From positions 58,734 to 122,733 of the forward strand of contig NZ_CACXXB010000003.1 in the NCBI RefSeq assembly GCF_902771435.1: a stretch of DNA of 64,000 nucleotides. The letters run 5' to 3'. The position numbers and the translations under genes are program-made. The stretch comes from an uncultured Methanobrevibacter sp. (lineage in GTDB: Archaea; Methanobacteriota; Methanobacteria; Methanobacteriales; Methanobacteriaceae). Under the pieces are notes generated by a model. The model saw nothing but the letters and a program-made list of their open reading frames with translations. It had not been told where the DNA came from and did no database searches. This document shows positions 25,945-33,781 of the stretch, one piece after another; position 1 is the stretch's first letter, and each line of letters opens with the position of its first letter.

Positions 25945-26865
25945 ATGGTTAAAACTTATGTTTTTGGACATAAAAGTCCTGATAGCGATAGTATCACTTC
26001 AAGTTTAGTAATGACTAACTTGGAAAGGGAATTGGGAAACGATGAAGCTCAAGCTTTTAGATTAGGTAACATCAACAAGGAAACTGAATTTATTTTAAAT
26101 TATCTAGGCATTGAAGCGCCGGAATTATTGGAAAGCGTTGAAGATGATGCTAATGTCATTTTGGTTGACCACAACTCTCCTGCTGAATCAGTGGACAATT
26201 TGGAAAATGCCAAAATTTTAAAAGTTGTTGATCACCATAAGCTTGCTTTGGAAACTTCATACCCGTTATTTTTAAGATTTGAGCCTGTCGGATGTACAGA
26301 AACTATCTTATGCAAACTATATGAGGAAAATGGTGTTGAAATTTCAAAGGAGATAGCTACTTTAATGTTATCTGCCATTATTTCAGACACTTTGCTTTTA
26401 AAATCACCTACAACAACTGATGATGATAAGGCAGCTGTTGAAAAACTCTCAAAAATTGCTGAAATTGATGCAGAAGGATACGGTTTGGAAATGCTTAAGG
26501 CAGGAACTGATTTAAGCAGTTTCACCATAGATGAAATTTTGGCCCTTGATGCAAAACAGATCGACTTTAAGGATGTTAAATCAATTGTAAATCAGGTCAA
26601 TACTGCAGATATCAGTGATGTTATGGCAATGAAGGATGATTTGGAAGCAGGAATTAACAAAATCATTGAAGAGGAAGATTTGGACTTGTTCATGCTTTTG
26701 ATTACTGATATTGTAAACAGCAACTCCCAGGTAATTGCACTTGGTAAGGATGCCTCTCTTGTTGAAAAGGCATATGGTGTGACATTGGAGGATAATACTG
26801 TTTTGCTTGAAGGTGTTGTTTCACGTAAGAAACAGGTAGTGCCGATTATGACTGAAAATGCATGA
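25945..26865 (+). CDS. ppaC: Manganese-dependent inorganic pyrophosphatase (DHH family)
   Basis: Hydrolyses pyrophosphate in the cytosol and pulls biosynthetic reactions forward. Family II motifs are present: VFGHKSPDSDSITSSL at the N-terminus (His and Asp metal ligands), VILVDHNSPAES, VVDHHKL near residue 95, and SRKKQVVP at the C-terminus (Arg/Lys binding pyrophosphate). The length of 306 is typical. It lies alone between divergent and spaced neighbours. Confidence 0.95.
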   Translation: MVKTYVFGHKSPDSDSITSSLVMTNLERELGNDEAQAFRLGNINKETEFILNYLGIEAPELLESVEDDANVILVDHNSPAESVDNLENAKILKVVDHHKLALETSYPLFLRFEPVGCTETILCKLYEENGVEISKEIATLMLSAIISDTLLLKSPTTTDDDKAAVEKLSKIAEIDAEGYGLEMLKAGTDLSSFTIDEILALDAKQIDFKDVKSIVNQVNTADISDVMAMKDDLEAGINKIIEEEDLDLFMLLITDIVNSNSQVIALGKDASLVEKAYGVTLEDNTVLLEGVVSRKKQVVPIMTENA

Positions 26866-26939
26866 AGTATTAGTGGGATTGTTAAAAATTCAATTTTACA
26901 TAAAAATTTATAAATGATAACTTGATAATGTAATATATA

Positions 26940-27064
26940 AGATGTATTTTTAATACGTCTCTAATCAAATCCTTTATTGGGTTATTTACTAAAAAAAGCA
27001 TAATTATAAACAATGCTCAAGCATTAAACAAAATTAGAAACTAACACTTAATTATGCTTTTTTT
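26940..27064 (+). promoter_or_regulatory. Stem-loop leader upstream of mtnA
   Basis: A first hairpin (26940-26948 with 26952-26960, one G-U) is followed by a perfect 16-bp outer stem, 26991-27006 with 27049-27064. Inside it is a small hairpin (27012-27017 with 27020-27025). The outer 3' arm ends in seven T, like a terminator, 38 bases before the mtnA start codon. This layout suits transcript control by termination or read-through. No S-adenosylmethionine riboswitch consensus was recognised. Confidence 0.55.
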
Positions 27065-27101
27065 ATCTATTTTTATGACATTTTTTTTAAAAGGTGTTAA
27101 T

Positions 27102-28031
27102 ATGAAAACACTTGAATGGGAAGAAAATAAACTAAAACTTATTGATCAAAGAAAACTTCCTGATGAGTTGACTTATGTTTACTGTGATAATTATCAGGAT
27201 GTTATAACTGCAATCAAAAATATGACTGTTCGTGGTGCTCCAGCTATTGGAGTATCAGCGGCTTTTGGAATGGCTCTTGCAGATATTGATGGAGTTGATT
27301 TGGATAAGGCTGCAGTTGAGATTAAGGCTGCAAGACCGACTGCAGTTAATTTGTTCTGGGCTGTTGACAGGGTATTGAACAGTGATGATGCCCTTGGCGA
27401 AGCATTAAAAATGTATGAAGAGGACATGGCAACAAACAGGGCTATCGGAAAATATGGTGCTGAGATAATCGATGATGGTGATACAGTACTGACACACTGT
27501 AATGCTGGTGCTCTTGCATGTGTAGATTATGGAACTGCATTGGGAGTATTTAGAGCAGCACGCGATGCCGGTAAAAACATTAATGTGATTTGTGATGAAA
27601 CCCGTCCGCGTGGACAGGGGGCAAGTTTAAGTGTTTGGGAAATGCAGCAGGAAAACATTCCGGTAAAACTGATTCCTGACGTGGCTTCAGGATTTTTGAT
27701 GTCACAGGGTAAAATTGATAAGGTTGTAATAGGCGCCGACAGAATCGCAAAAGGCGGTGTTGTAAACAAGGTGGGATCATTTATGGTGGCGCTGGCTGCA
27801 AAACACCATGACATTCCTTTTTATGTGGCAGCACCATATTCAACTTTTGATAATGAAATCAATATTTATGATACTGTAATTGAAGAGAGGGACGGTGATG
27901 AGGTAAGGTACTACGGCGGTGCTAGGATATGTCCTGAAGGTACAGAAGTAATAAATCCTGCTTTTGATATTACTCCTAAGGAATTGGTTACTGGTATAAT
28001 TACCGAAAAAGGAATTATTGACCCAATCTAA
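27102..28031 (+). CDS. mtnA: S-methyl-5-thioribose-1-phosphate isomerase
   Basis: Isomerises methylthioribose 1-phosphate to the ribulose form in methylthioadenosine salvage; in methanogens the product is fed into other sugar-phosphate routes. It belongs to the MtnA/eIF2B-alpha fold. RGAPAIGVSAAFGMAL near residue 48 binds the phosphate, HCNAGALACVDYGTALG near 143 holds the catalytic Cys, and VVIGADRIAKGG near 223 the catalytic Asp. The ATG at 27102 follows AAAGGTG; the frame's earlier start at 27054 lies inside the leader stem and is rejected. 309 residues, a normal length. Confidence 0.9.
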   Translation: MKTLEWEENKLKLIDQRKLPDELTYVYCDNYQDVITAIKNMTVRGAPAIGVSAAFGMALADIDGVDLDKAAVEIKAARPTAVNLFWAVDRVLNSDDALGEALKMYEEDMATNRAIGKYGAEIIDDGDTVLTHCNAGALACVDYGTALGVFRAARDAGKNINVICDETRPRGQGASLSVWEMQQENIPVKLIPDVASGFLMSQGKIDKVVIGADRIAKGGVVNKVGSFMVALAAKHHDIPFYVAAPYSTFDNEINIYDTVIEERDGDEVRYYGGARICPEGTEVINPAFDITPKELVTGIITEKGIIDPI

Positions 28032-28104
28032 TAATGCTGAAAAACAATGTGTTTTAATATGATGATGTTCAAATAGTAAAGTAAGTTTAACATATGGTGA
28101 TAGA

Positions 28105-28431
28105 ATGCAAATTGAATACAACAAAGAAGAAAAATTGCCTCCTTTAATAGAAGATTTGGTTAATGAACTGCAAAAAGATGATTTTGTACATTTTAAGATA
28201 TTATGTGCAAATGAGGTACATCATTTCCATAAGGAAGAGGATACAATCATCGAGTTTCAGTTAACCTATGTAAAAGAAACCAGACCTAATGGGGACATGC
28301 TGTATATAGCTTATCCTGATATTTTCAGAGTTAAATTATATAGGGATTTAGAACAATATCTTGAAGATGAAAAGAAAGCTGATGCTTTTGAAGATTCCGA
28401 TTTATGGACTGGTAATAGGATTATTTTCTAA
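28105..28431 (+). CDS. Conserved hypothetical protein, 108 residues
   Basis: I do not recognise this family. The protein is acidic, with the core FHFKILCANEVHHFHKEEDTIIEFQL-like alternation near residues 30-60 (His-rich patch HHFH) and a helical C-terminus ending WTGNRIIF. No signal peptide, membrane segment or metal motif is sure. It lies 73 bases after mtnA on the same strand, preceded by GGTGAT, and may be co-transcribed with it. Confidence 0.6.
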   Translation: MQIEYNKEEKLPPLIEDLVNELQKDDFVHFKILCANEVHHFHKEEDTIIEFQLTYVKETRPNGDMLYIAYPDIFRVKLYRDLEQYLEDEKKADAFEDSDLWTGNRIIF

Positions 28432-28442
28432 TTACCTTTCTT

Positions 28443-29447
28443 TTAATTTTTTAAGACCTTTCCGTCAATGGCAACATGCCATTCGTCGGGTGAAATTGAT
28501 TTTACCTTTCGACAATTTATGATTTCCACTTTTTTTCCGGCACTTTCGCATGCCATTTCAAGACGTTTTATTCCTTGTTCATATCCATTTGAAAACTCAT
28601 AATAATTGATTGTTCCACCATCTTTAATTAAATCGACGGCAACATCAAGGAAAGTGTATGCAAGGCCTGGAAGATTCATAATTATCCTGTCAAATTTGCA
28701 GTTAAATGACTTTGAAACCTCTCTCACATCTCCGCAGTATGGTTTGATGGTTCCTTTCAGTTTGTTTAACCTGATATTCTCCTCCAAATATTTTATTGCT
28801 GATTCGTTAATGTCAACTGATATAATTTCAACATTTCTGTTTCGGGCTATTACAATCGGGAAAGGCCCTATTCCACAGAACATGTCTAGGATCTTTTCAC
28901 CATCACGGACACTTTCCATTACTCGTTTTCGCTCTGTTGCGAGTCTAGGTGAGAAATAGACTTCACGAACATCAAGTTTCAGGCGCGCTCCGTGTTCCTT
29001 GTGAATTGTAACAGAATCGTCAACACCCGCTAAAAATTCCAAATCTCGAATGCGTATTGTTCCTTTAATTGCACTTTTTTTCATATAAACTGCTTTTCTT
29101 TTTGTAAATTTATATGCTGCATCTCCAATGATTTGCCTTTTGTCGTATAACTCATCAGGGATTTCCAGAATCACGATATCTCCAATTGTATCGAAAGAAG
29201 TTTTCAGGTTTTCAATTTCCTCTGCTGTCAGTTCATCTTCAAGCAGTTCGGAAAAATTTTTAACAATCTTTTTCATAGGCTCCAATTCAATATCGACGAT
29301 TTCATAGTCATCAAGGTCCTCATTGACTGGAATATATCCGTATTCTCCGTCAGCCTTGATTCGAAAGTCCATGTTCATCAGGCCTTTTTCCATTAGTTTT
29401 ATACGGGTGTCATTCAATTGTTTTAATGGAACTTTTACACATTTCAT
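28443..29447 (-). CDS. trm5: tRNA (guanine37-N1)-methyltransferase Trm5
   Basis: Makes m1G37 next to the anticodon, preventing frameshifts. The N-terminal ~140 residues form the archaeal D1/D2 region (FLAGVDDSVTIHKEHGARLKLDV). The SAM-binding motif is ILDMFCGIGPFPIVIA near residue 187, followed by VDINESAIKYLEENI, and the catalytic NLPG near 255. 334 residues is typical for the archaeal enzyme. It is divergent from dphB with only 36 bases between the two start codons. Confidence 0.93.
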   Translation of the reverse strand: MKCVKVPLKQLNDTRIKLMEKGLMNMDFRIKADGEYGYIPVNEDLDDYEIVDIELEPMKKIVKNFSELLEDELTAEEIENLKTSFDTIGDIVILEIPDELYDKRQIIGDAAYKFTKRKAVYMKKSAIKGTIRIRDLEFLAGVDDSVTIHKEHGARLKLDVREVYFSPRLATERKRVMESVRDGEKILDMFCGIGPFPIVIARNRNVEIISVDINESAIKYLEENIRLNKLKGTIKPYCGDVREVSKSFNCKFDRIIMNLPGLAYTFLDVAVDLIKDGGTINYYEFSNGYEQGIKRLEMACESAGKKVEIINCRKVKSISPDEWHVAIDGKVLKN

Positions 29448-29452
29448 AAGAT

Positions 29453-29482
29453 TTATTATGTTTAAATTATTATATAATTTAA
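29453..29482. promoter_or_regulatory. Overlapping divergent promoters of trm5 and dphB
   Basis: The 36-base spacer holds a near-symmetrical AT block, TTAAATTAT-TAT-ATAATTTAA (29462-29482). An ATTTATTA (29453-29460) sits ~27 bases before the dphB ATG, and the reverse-strand TATA lies ~30 bases before the trm5 ATG. Both messages would be leaderless, and the two promoters overlap. Confidence 0.5.
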
Positions 29483-29483
29483 T

Positions 29484-30275
29484 ATGTTTTATTTAGTTGG
29501 TTTAGGATTATTTGATGAAAAGGACATATCTTTAAAAGGTTTGGAATGTTTAAAAAAAGTTGATAAGATTTATGCCGAATTTTTCACATCCAGATTGTTC
29601 GGCTCCAGTCTTGAAGCTATTGAAGAGTTAATTGGAAAGGAAATTGAAGTCCTGGTACGGGGTGAGGTTGAAGAGGAACACAAGTTTATCGAGGAGGCCA
29701 AAACTTCCGATGTCGCATTGGTTACCGGTGGAGATCCTTTGATAGCAACAACTCACAGTGACTTTTTAGTGCAATGCTCAAAAAAAGGGATTGACTATGA
29801 AGTTATTCATGGCTCTTCAATATTATCCTCTGCACCAGCTATTTCAGGTTTACAAGGCTATAAATTCGGTAAAGTAACTACAATTCCTTTTCCGGATTAT
29901 AATTTCTATCCAAAATCTCCTTACGAGGCTATTGAGGAAAACTTGAAAATGGATTTGCATACACTTGTTCTGCTTGATATTCAGGCTCACAAAGACAGGT
30001 ACATGACTGTCAATCAGGGTTTGGAATACCTTTTGAACATTAAAGATACTTTGGACCGCGAAGGTTTGATTGACGAAGATACTTTGGCGATGGGTATTGC
30101 ACGTGTTGGTTCAAAAGATGTCTGCGTTAGGGCAGGTAAAATCTCAGAATTGATTGATTTTGATTTTGGAGGTCCACTTCACTGCATAATAATTCCATCA
30201 AAACTTCACATTGTCGAAGCGGAGTATTTGGTTCAAATTGCCGGAGCGGACTCTAATATTCTTGATGATGTTTGA
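29484..30275 (+). CDS. dphB: Diphthine synthase
   Basis: SAM-dependent methyltransferase that trimethylates the modified histidine of elongation factor 2 (diphthamide pathway). It shows the tetrapyrrole-methylase fold with VGLGLFDEKDISLKGLE at the N-terminus, VALVTGGDPLIATTHSD near residue 78, and VIHGSSILSSAPAISGLQGYKFGK near 113. 263 residues, normal. The message is probably leaderless. Confidence 0.94.
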   Translation: MFYLVGLGLFDEKDISLKGLECLKKVDKIYAEFFTSRLFGSSLEAIEELIGKEIEVLVRGEVEEEHKFIEEAKTSDVALVTGGDPLIATTHSDFLVQCSKKGIDYEVIHGSSILSSAPAISGLQGYKFGKVTTIPFPDYNFYPKSPYEAIEENLKMDLHTLVLLDIQAHKDRYMTVNQGLEYLLNIKDTLDREGLIDEDTLAMGIARVGSKDVCVRAGKISELIDFDFGGPLHCIIIPSKLHIVEAEYLVQIAGADSNILDDV

Positions 30276-30280
30276 TTTAT

Positions 30281-30403
30281 AAAAAGGGGGAGTTGGAAGT
30301 AGTTTTCACTACTTCCATGTTTTAGAACATATTTTTAACATTTCGGAGATTATAAAATGATTGACTGATGTTCATAGATAGATATGTAATTTAATTCATA
30401 TCG
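30281..30403 (-). ncRNA. Putative small RNA, copy A of a tandem pair
   Basis: A minus-strand unit of about 123 nt with a TATA box (TTTAAATA, complement of 30426-30433) ~26 bases before a conserved start around 30403. A 6-bp hairpin (30354-30359 with 30339-30344, one G-U) displays the loop AUAAUCUCC. A final perfect 8-bp hairpin (30295-30302 with 30309-30316) is followed by CCCCC and a U5 tract ending near 30281. No coding frame is conserved between the copies. The G-U pair would be a C-A mismatch on the plus strand, which favours minus-strand transcription. Ends are inferred, not measured. Confidence 0.55.
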
Positions 30404-30555
30404 TTTATTAATTATATTTTAATTCTATTTAAATGTTATTGTTTTTTTCATAAAATATGGTGAACTTTTTTTTATTTCTTTTATAAAAAAACCATAATGC
30501 TATCTTTAAAATTGAGTTTATATTGGGATAAGTTCTTTAATATGAAATTTTCAGT

Positions 30556-30683
30556 AAAAAAAGGGGGGGAGTTTCGGAAGTAGTTTTATTTGCTACTTCC
30601 TTAATGAAACACATTCTATCATTTTGGAGATTATAAAATGGTTGAATCGTGTCATGTGCAAATATGAAATTCAATTCACATCG
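30556..30683 (-). ncRNA. Putative small RNA, copy B of a tandem pair
   Basis: Homologous to copy A over ~170 bp including promoter and terminator. TATA box TTTATATA (complement of 30706-30713), predicted start near 30683, hairpin 30635-30640 with 30620-30625 showing the identical 9-nt loop AUAAUCUCC, and a terminator stem 30576-30583 with 30593-30600 followed by C7 and U7 to about 30556. Spacing from TATA centre to the conserved start motif (ACGAURUG) is the same 26-27 bases in both copies. The CUCC in the loop can pair with Shine-Dalgarno GGAG. Confidence 0.6.
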
Positions 30684-30692
30684 TATAATACT

Positions 30693-30717
30693 TATATTTT
30701 AATATTATATAAATGTT
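30693..30717 (-). promoter_or_regulatory. Promoter of small RNA copy B, shared extended TATA motif
   Basis: Reads AACATTTATATAATATTAAA plus ATATA on the minus strand. The same 25 bases stand before the pseudomurein-binding protein gene (44331-44355), and the first 20 stand before the SRP RNA (39849-39868). Confidence 0.6.
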
Positions 30718-30750
30718 TTCATTTGATTTTTTAATTTAAAAAAGAATAAA

Positions 30751-30779
30751 AAAGGATTTTAATATTTGTAAAATCCTTT
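30751..30779 (-). terminator. Terminator at the end of the decayed dehydrogenase gene
   Basis: A perfect 10-bp stem (30751-30760 with 30770-30779) overlaps the stop codon of the pseudogene; on the minus strand it is followed by CCTTTTTT-type U-rich sequence. Confidence 0.7.
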
Positions 30780-31095
30780 CCCTGCATTGATGCGGGTTTC
30801 ACCATCATCTATTTTTTCCTTAAGCATTTTAGCTATTTTTCCAGGTGTGGTTTCAGGGTCCTGTGCTTGCGGGTTCATGATGACAATATTGTATGCGGTT
30901 TCAAGACAGGCAATGTCCAATATGTGGAAATGACCTGCTGGTGCACCTGTTGCTAAAATCCATGTTTTGTCATTGGTTTCATGATCTGAAACATCATTTG
31001 CAGCAATGCTTCTGCAGCACTTAAGAACGGAACTAAAATGGAATTTAAAATGTATCTCTGCTTCCTCCAGCGACCACTACTTTTTTAATTGTCAT
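30759..31095 (-). pseudogene. Decayed short-chain-type 3-hydroxyacyl-CoA dehydrogenase
   Basis: The reading starts well, with GAGGCGA before ATG (31095) and MTIKKVVVAGG, the Rossmann strand of 3-hydroxybutyryl-CoA dehydrogenases. The next recognisable piece is NSILVPFLSAAEALL in another frame, the helix that begins the C-terminal domain, so about 170-190 residues are deleted. After a further single-base frameshift the end of the protein is readable: DKTWILATGAPAGHFHILD, then AYNIVIMNPQAQ and EKIDDGETRINAGKGFYKY. Intact homologues have about 300 residues. The gene cannot make an active enzyme; its terminator survives. Confidence 0.85.
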
Positions 31096-31239
31096 TTTGT
31101 TCGCCTCTATGAAAACTATATTAATAGTTTACATGTGTAACAGTAGTGTATATGATTTTTAAATTTGCATCATTTAAAATACATTAATATATTAGAAAAT
31201 CTATATTTTTACACACAAGTTAAGCAAAGTGGTGATTTT

Positions 31240-31815
31240 ATGGAAAGAAATAAAATGATTATTGTGGCATTGATTGTTGTCATTGCATTAATTCTCATTG
31301 GTTTGGCTGTAGCTCTTCCGGGATTCAGCAAGGAAAAGACAAATATTACCGTTCAGGGTGGTAATGATACAATTAGCCAGGGCGAATCCATTAATGTTAA
31401 GCTGACTGACGTAAACGGAACCCCAATTGACAATGAAACAGTAAACGTCACTATCACAAAAGTTAATAAAACTGCTAATAAAACTTTAAATAAAACAGTT
31501 AAAAAGAAAACCGTCCATACAAATAAGAAAGGTGTTGCTAAAGTCAAGATAGATGAGGAACCTGGAGATTATATTGTGGATTGTACTTTCAGCGGAAATG
31601 ATGAATTTGAAGAGGATACAACCACTGCTGAGGTTGAAGTTGTCGACTATGATGATTCAGACTATTATTCCGAAACTCAAAGTGATGATGGTGATCCAGG
31701 AGCATTCTACAGTGAGCAGGAAGGAAGAACCATATATACAGGCGAAATCCATGACGCTCCTGACGGACACAGGTATATGCATTTAGGATATAACGAATGG
31801 GAAATGATTGATTAG
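31240..31815 (+). CDS. Membrane-anchored protein with one Ig-like domain
   Basis: A 191-residue protein with an N-terminal membrane helix (MIIVALIVVIALILIGLAVAL, residues ~6-26) and an outside part. Residues ~35-135 are one Ig-like repeat (ISQGESINVKLTDVNGTPIDNETV, KKGVAKVKIDEEPGDYIVDCTFSGND) with several Asn glycosylation sequons. An acidic tail follows (DYDDSDYYSE) and a distinct end, IYTGEIHDAPDGHRYMHLGYNEWEMID. The ATG at 31240 follows GGTGA, while the earlier codon at 31165 lacks a binding site. A Cys-rich miniprotein starts directly at its stop. Confidence 0.8.
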   Translation: MERNKMIIVALIVVIALILIGLAVALPGFSKEKTNITVQGGNDTISQGESINVKLTDVNGTPIDNETVNVTITKVNKTANKTLNKTVKKKTVHTNKKGVAKVKIDEEPGDYIVDCTFSGNDEFEEDTTTAEVEVVDYDDSDYYSETQSDDGDPGAFYSEQEGRTIYTGEIHDAPDGHRYMHLGYNEWEMID

Positions 31816-31974
31816 ATGATTCATGAAAATGCCAGTAGGGTATGTTCAAACTGCAGATATTGGGTGGTGGATGTTCAACTTAGAGGTTCTGCCGATGGTG
31901 TAATATGCACTATGGGACAGGGCCATACGAACCCATCTGATACCTGTCCACTTTTTTTACCTAAAATTAGCTAA
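31816..31974 (+). CDS. Cys-rich miniprotein B
   Basis: A 52-residue reading frame starting on the base after the TAG of the previous gene, with no binding site of its own. It reads CSNCRYWVVDV, then VICTMGQGHTNPSDTCPLF, the same C-x2-C-R-Y-W ... (V/I)-C-x3-G-x-G-x-T-N-P-x-D-x-C pattern as the miniprotein at 17792-18025. Conservation of this pattern between two places in one genome shows that both are real genes. A small metal-binding knuckle is likely; function unknown. Confidence 0.75.
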   Translation: MIHENASRVCSNCRYWVVDVQLRGSADGVICTMGQGHTNPSDTCPLFLPKIS

Positions 31975-32192
31975 AGCAATATTTTTTTACTTTCAATTAA
32001 AAAATTTTCAAATCAAGGGGATTTGGTCCTCACATACTCAATCTTTTTTTGAAAAAACATGAAATAGAATTATAATAATGATTTTAATTAAGCTTTAAAA
32101 TTACTGATTCGCACGAATATTTAATTTCATACATCAAACTGACTTGAAAAAACACTAACGCATTTATTAACTAGTGTGTACAATCTATTTCT

Positions 32193-32348
32193 ATGTCTAA
32201 AAACAAACGCGTTACAATAAGCATCAATAATGACATTGACTTGAATTTTCGCAAAATAGCCTCCAATAAAATGTTATTTAAAACTGGATGGTATTCAAAA
32301 GCAATTGAAGAAGCAATGTTGTTGTGGATTGAAAAAGAGGACAAATAA
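32193..32348 (+). CDS. Ribbon-helix-helix-like miniprotein, 51 residues
   Basis: Reads KNKRVTISINNDIDLNF, a basic beta strand followed by two helices (FRKIASNKMLF, WYSKAIEEAMLLWIEKE). This is the layout of ribbon-helix-helix DNA-binding proteins such as CopG-type repressors. There is no ribosome binding site; a TATA-like CATTTATTAA lies ~27 bases before the ATG, so the message would be leaderless. No toxin gene is next to it. Confidence 0.65.
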   Translation: MSKNKRVTISINNDIDLNFRKIASNKMLFKTGWYSKAIEEAMLLWIEKEDK

Positions 32349-32434
32349 AAAATTTTTTTCTCTTTTTTTCTTTTTTTTACATTAACTATTTAAATAAAAC
32401 TCTACTATTTATTAATATAGAGTGGTGTTAAATA

Positions 32435-33355
32435 ATGGAAAGTGATGAATTTAGAACTGTTAGAGTTTATACTAAAAAGTACAACAGTAAAGACAAAGAC
32501 GGCAATCCTATTGAAAAAGAATCTCAACAAAAGCAAGTAAGTCTAAAAAAAGAGGATCCTTTTCAAGATAATGAACTTGTAAAAGTATTGGCGCAAAAGG
32601 AATATGAAGACTTAATTGAAAATCAGTTTTCAGACGAAAAGCTCAATGAATTCGACCAAATCATTCAGGATAAGGATGCTGAAATCGAAAATTTAAAAAG
32701 TCAGATTCAGGCATTGAAGGGTTCATTTTTTGATGATGTTGGTTCACTTAAGGAACAGCTCACTGATAAGGAAGAACTTCTGAAGGCCAAGGATGAAATT
32801 AATGAGCTAAATAAGAAAATCACAAAAATCGATGATGAAAGGGTAGCTATTTTTAAGGAACTTGACTATAAGAATAAGATGATTCTTGCATATAATGTGG
32901 AGCTCAACAAATCTATTTTAAATGCCATTAATGTTGTCATTGATGAAGCCAGGGACAACATCAACAGGCGCAATGCCGAGCTTGTGGACGGTTTGGAAAA
33001 ATCAATTGAAAAATCCAAACATGAAGTCAATGAAAAGAACAAGGCTATAGCATATGATATTCAGGCAACTGTTGAGGATATGAACGAGCAAATCAGAAAC
33101 ACCAGCACTCTTAAAATGGTACTCAACAAAAGAAAAATTAATTTAAGAGTACCTGTTGATGACCTGCTTAAACCATTCGAATTTGATTTTGACACTGAAC
33201 AGTTACTTGCAGGTCAGGCTTTGGAATTGGATGCTTCTGAAATTCTAAAGGAAGTAATGCCAAAACTTCCTGAACCATTTTCCAAATATATTGACACTCT
33301 CGATGAAGAAGACATTCCTGAAACAATTGATATTTCATCAAAAAAAGAGGATTAA
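32435..33355 (+). CDS. Coiled-coil protein of unknown function
   Basis: A 306-residue soluble protein. Residues ~60-150 and ~175-220 are long coiled coils (EFDQIIQDKDAEIENLKSQI, LEKSIEKSKHEVNEKNKAIA). The N-terminus is charged (VRVYTKKYNSKDKDGN) and the C-terminus acidic (YIDTLDEEDIPETI). I do not recognise the family. It is preceded by a TATA-like sequence and GTGGTG, and the PsbP-like gene follows after 3 bases, so they form an operon. A scaffold or filament role is possible but not shown. Confidence 0.7.
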   Translation: MESDEFRTVRVYTKKYNSKDKDGNPIEKESQQKQVSLKKEDPFQDNELVKVLAQKEYEDLIENQFSDEKLNEFDQIIQDKDAEIENLKSQIQALKGSFFDDVGSLKEQLTDKEELLKAKDEINELNKKITKIDDERVAIFKELDYKNKMILAYNVELNKSILNAINVVIDEARDNINRRNAELVDGLEKSIEKSKHEVNEKNKAIAYDIQATVEDMNEQIRNTSTLKMVLNKRKINLRVPVDDLLKPFEFDFDTEQLLAGQALELDASEILKEVMPKLPEPFSKYIDTLDEEDIPETIDISSKKED

Positions 33356-33358
33356 GTT

Positions 33359-33781
33359 ATGAGAACATTCAAATCAGGTAAAATCACTTTTGAATATCCG
33401 GATTCCTGGGAAGTGGAAAAGGCGGATATCCTGTCCAATCCGGACTGCATCGCCACACTCTCTAAAGGGGAAGATAATCTAGTAAATGGGGTTATGTTTC
33501 CCACAGCCACAAATCTTGATGACTATAAGATTTTCATGGAGGATGCGATATCTGATGATGGTGGAGTGATAATGTCATCTGATTTTGTCCAAATTGCCGG
33601 AAAGGATGCTATCAAGCTTCACGCTAATATGGACATGCCTGAAATTAATTTTGATATTCATACCTATGTTTTCATTGAAAACAGGAATATCTATATTTTT
33701 GAAATGAGAACCTTGGATATTTCCGGTGAATCCGAAAGGGAATTCAAGAATATGATTGAAACATTTAAAATAACTGGGTAA
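33359..33781 (+). CDS. PsbP/MOG1-fold-like small protein
   Basis: A 140-residue protein with the pattern of PsbP-like domains: GKITFEYPDSWEVEKADI at the start, IAGKDAIKLHANMDMP and a last helix REFKNMIETFKITG. Similar domains occur in small archaeal proteins of unknown function. No signal peptide. It begins 3 bases after the coiled-coil gene, and its 3' end overlaps the convergent gene by 17 bases. Confidence 0.65.
   Translation: MRTFKSGKITFEYPDSWEVEKADILSNPDCIATLSKGEDNLVNGVMFPTATNLDDYKIFMEDAISDDGGVIMSSDFVQIAGKDAIKLHANMDMPEINFDIHTYVFIENRNIYIFEMRTLDISGESEREFKNMIETFKITG

Noticed and set aside
26940..27064. A known SAM-type riboswitch before mtnA
   Set aside because: The known consensus sequences are not present; only a nested stem with a T run is visible.
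27054..27101. Upstream start of mtnA adding a hydrophobic N-terminus
   Set aside because: These codons lie in the T-rich arm of the leader stem; the ATG at 27102 has AAAGGTG and gives the family's normal N-terminus.
30339..30360. GGAGATTATAAAATG on the plus strand as ribosome binding site plus start of short peptides in both small RNA elements
   Set aside because: The frames end after 3 and 9 codons with different residues, and the hairpin change between copies keeps pairing only on the minus strand.
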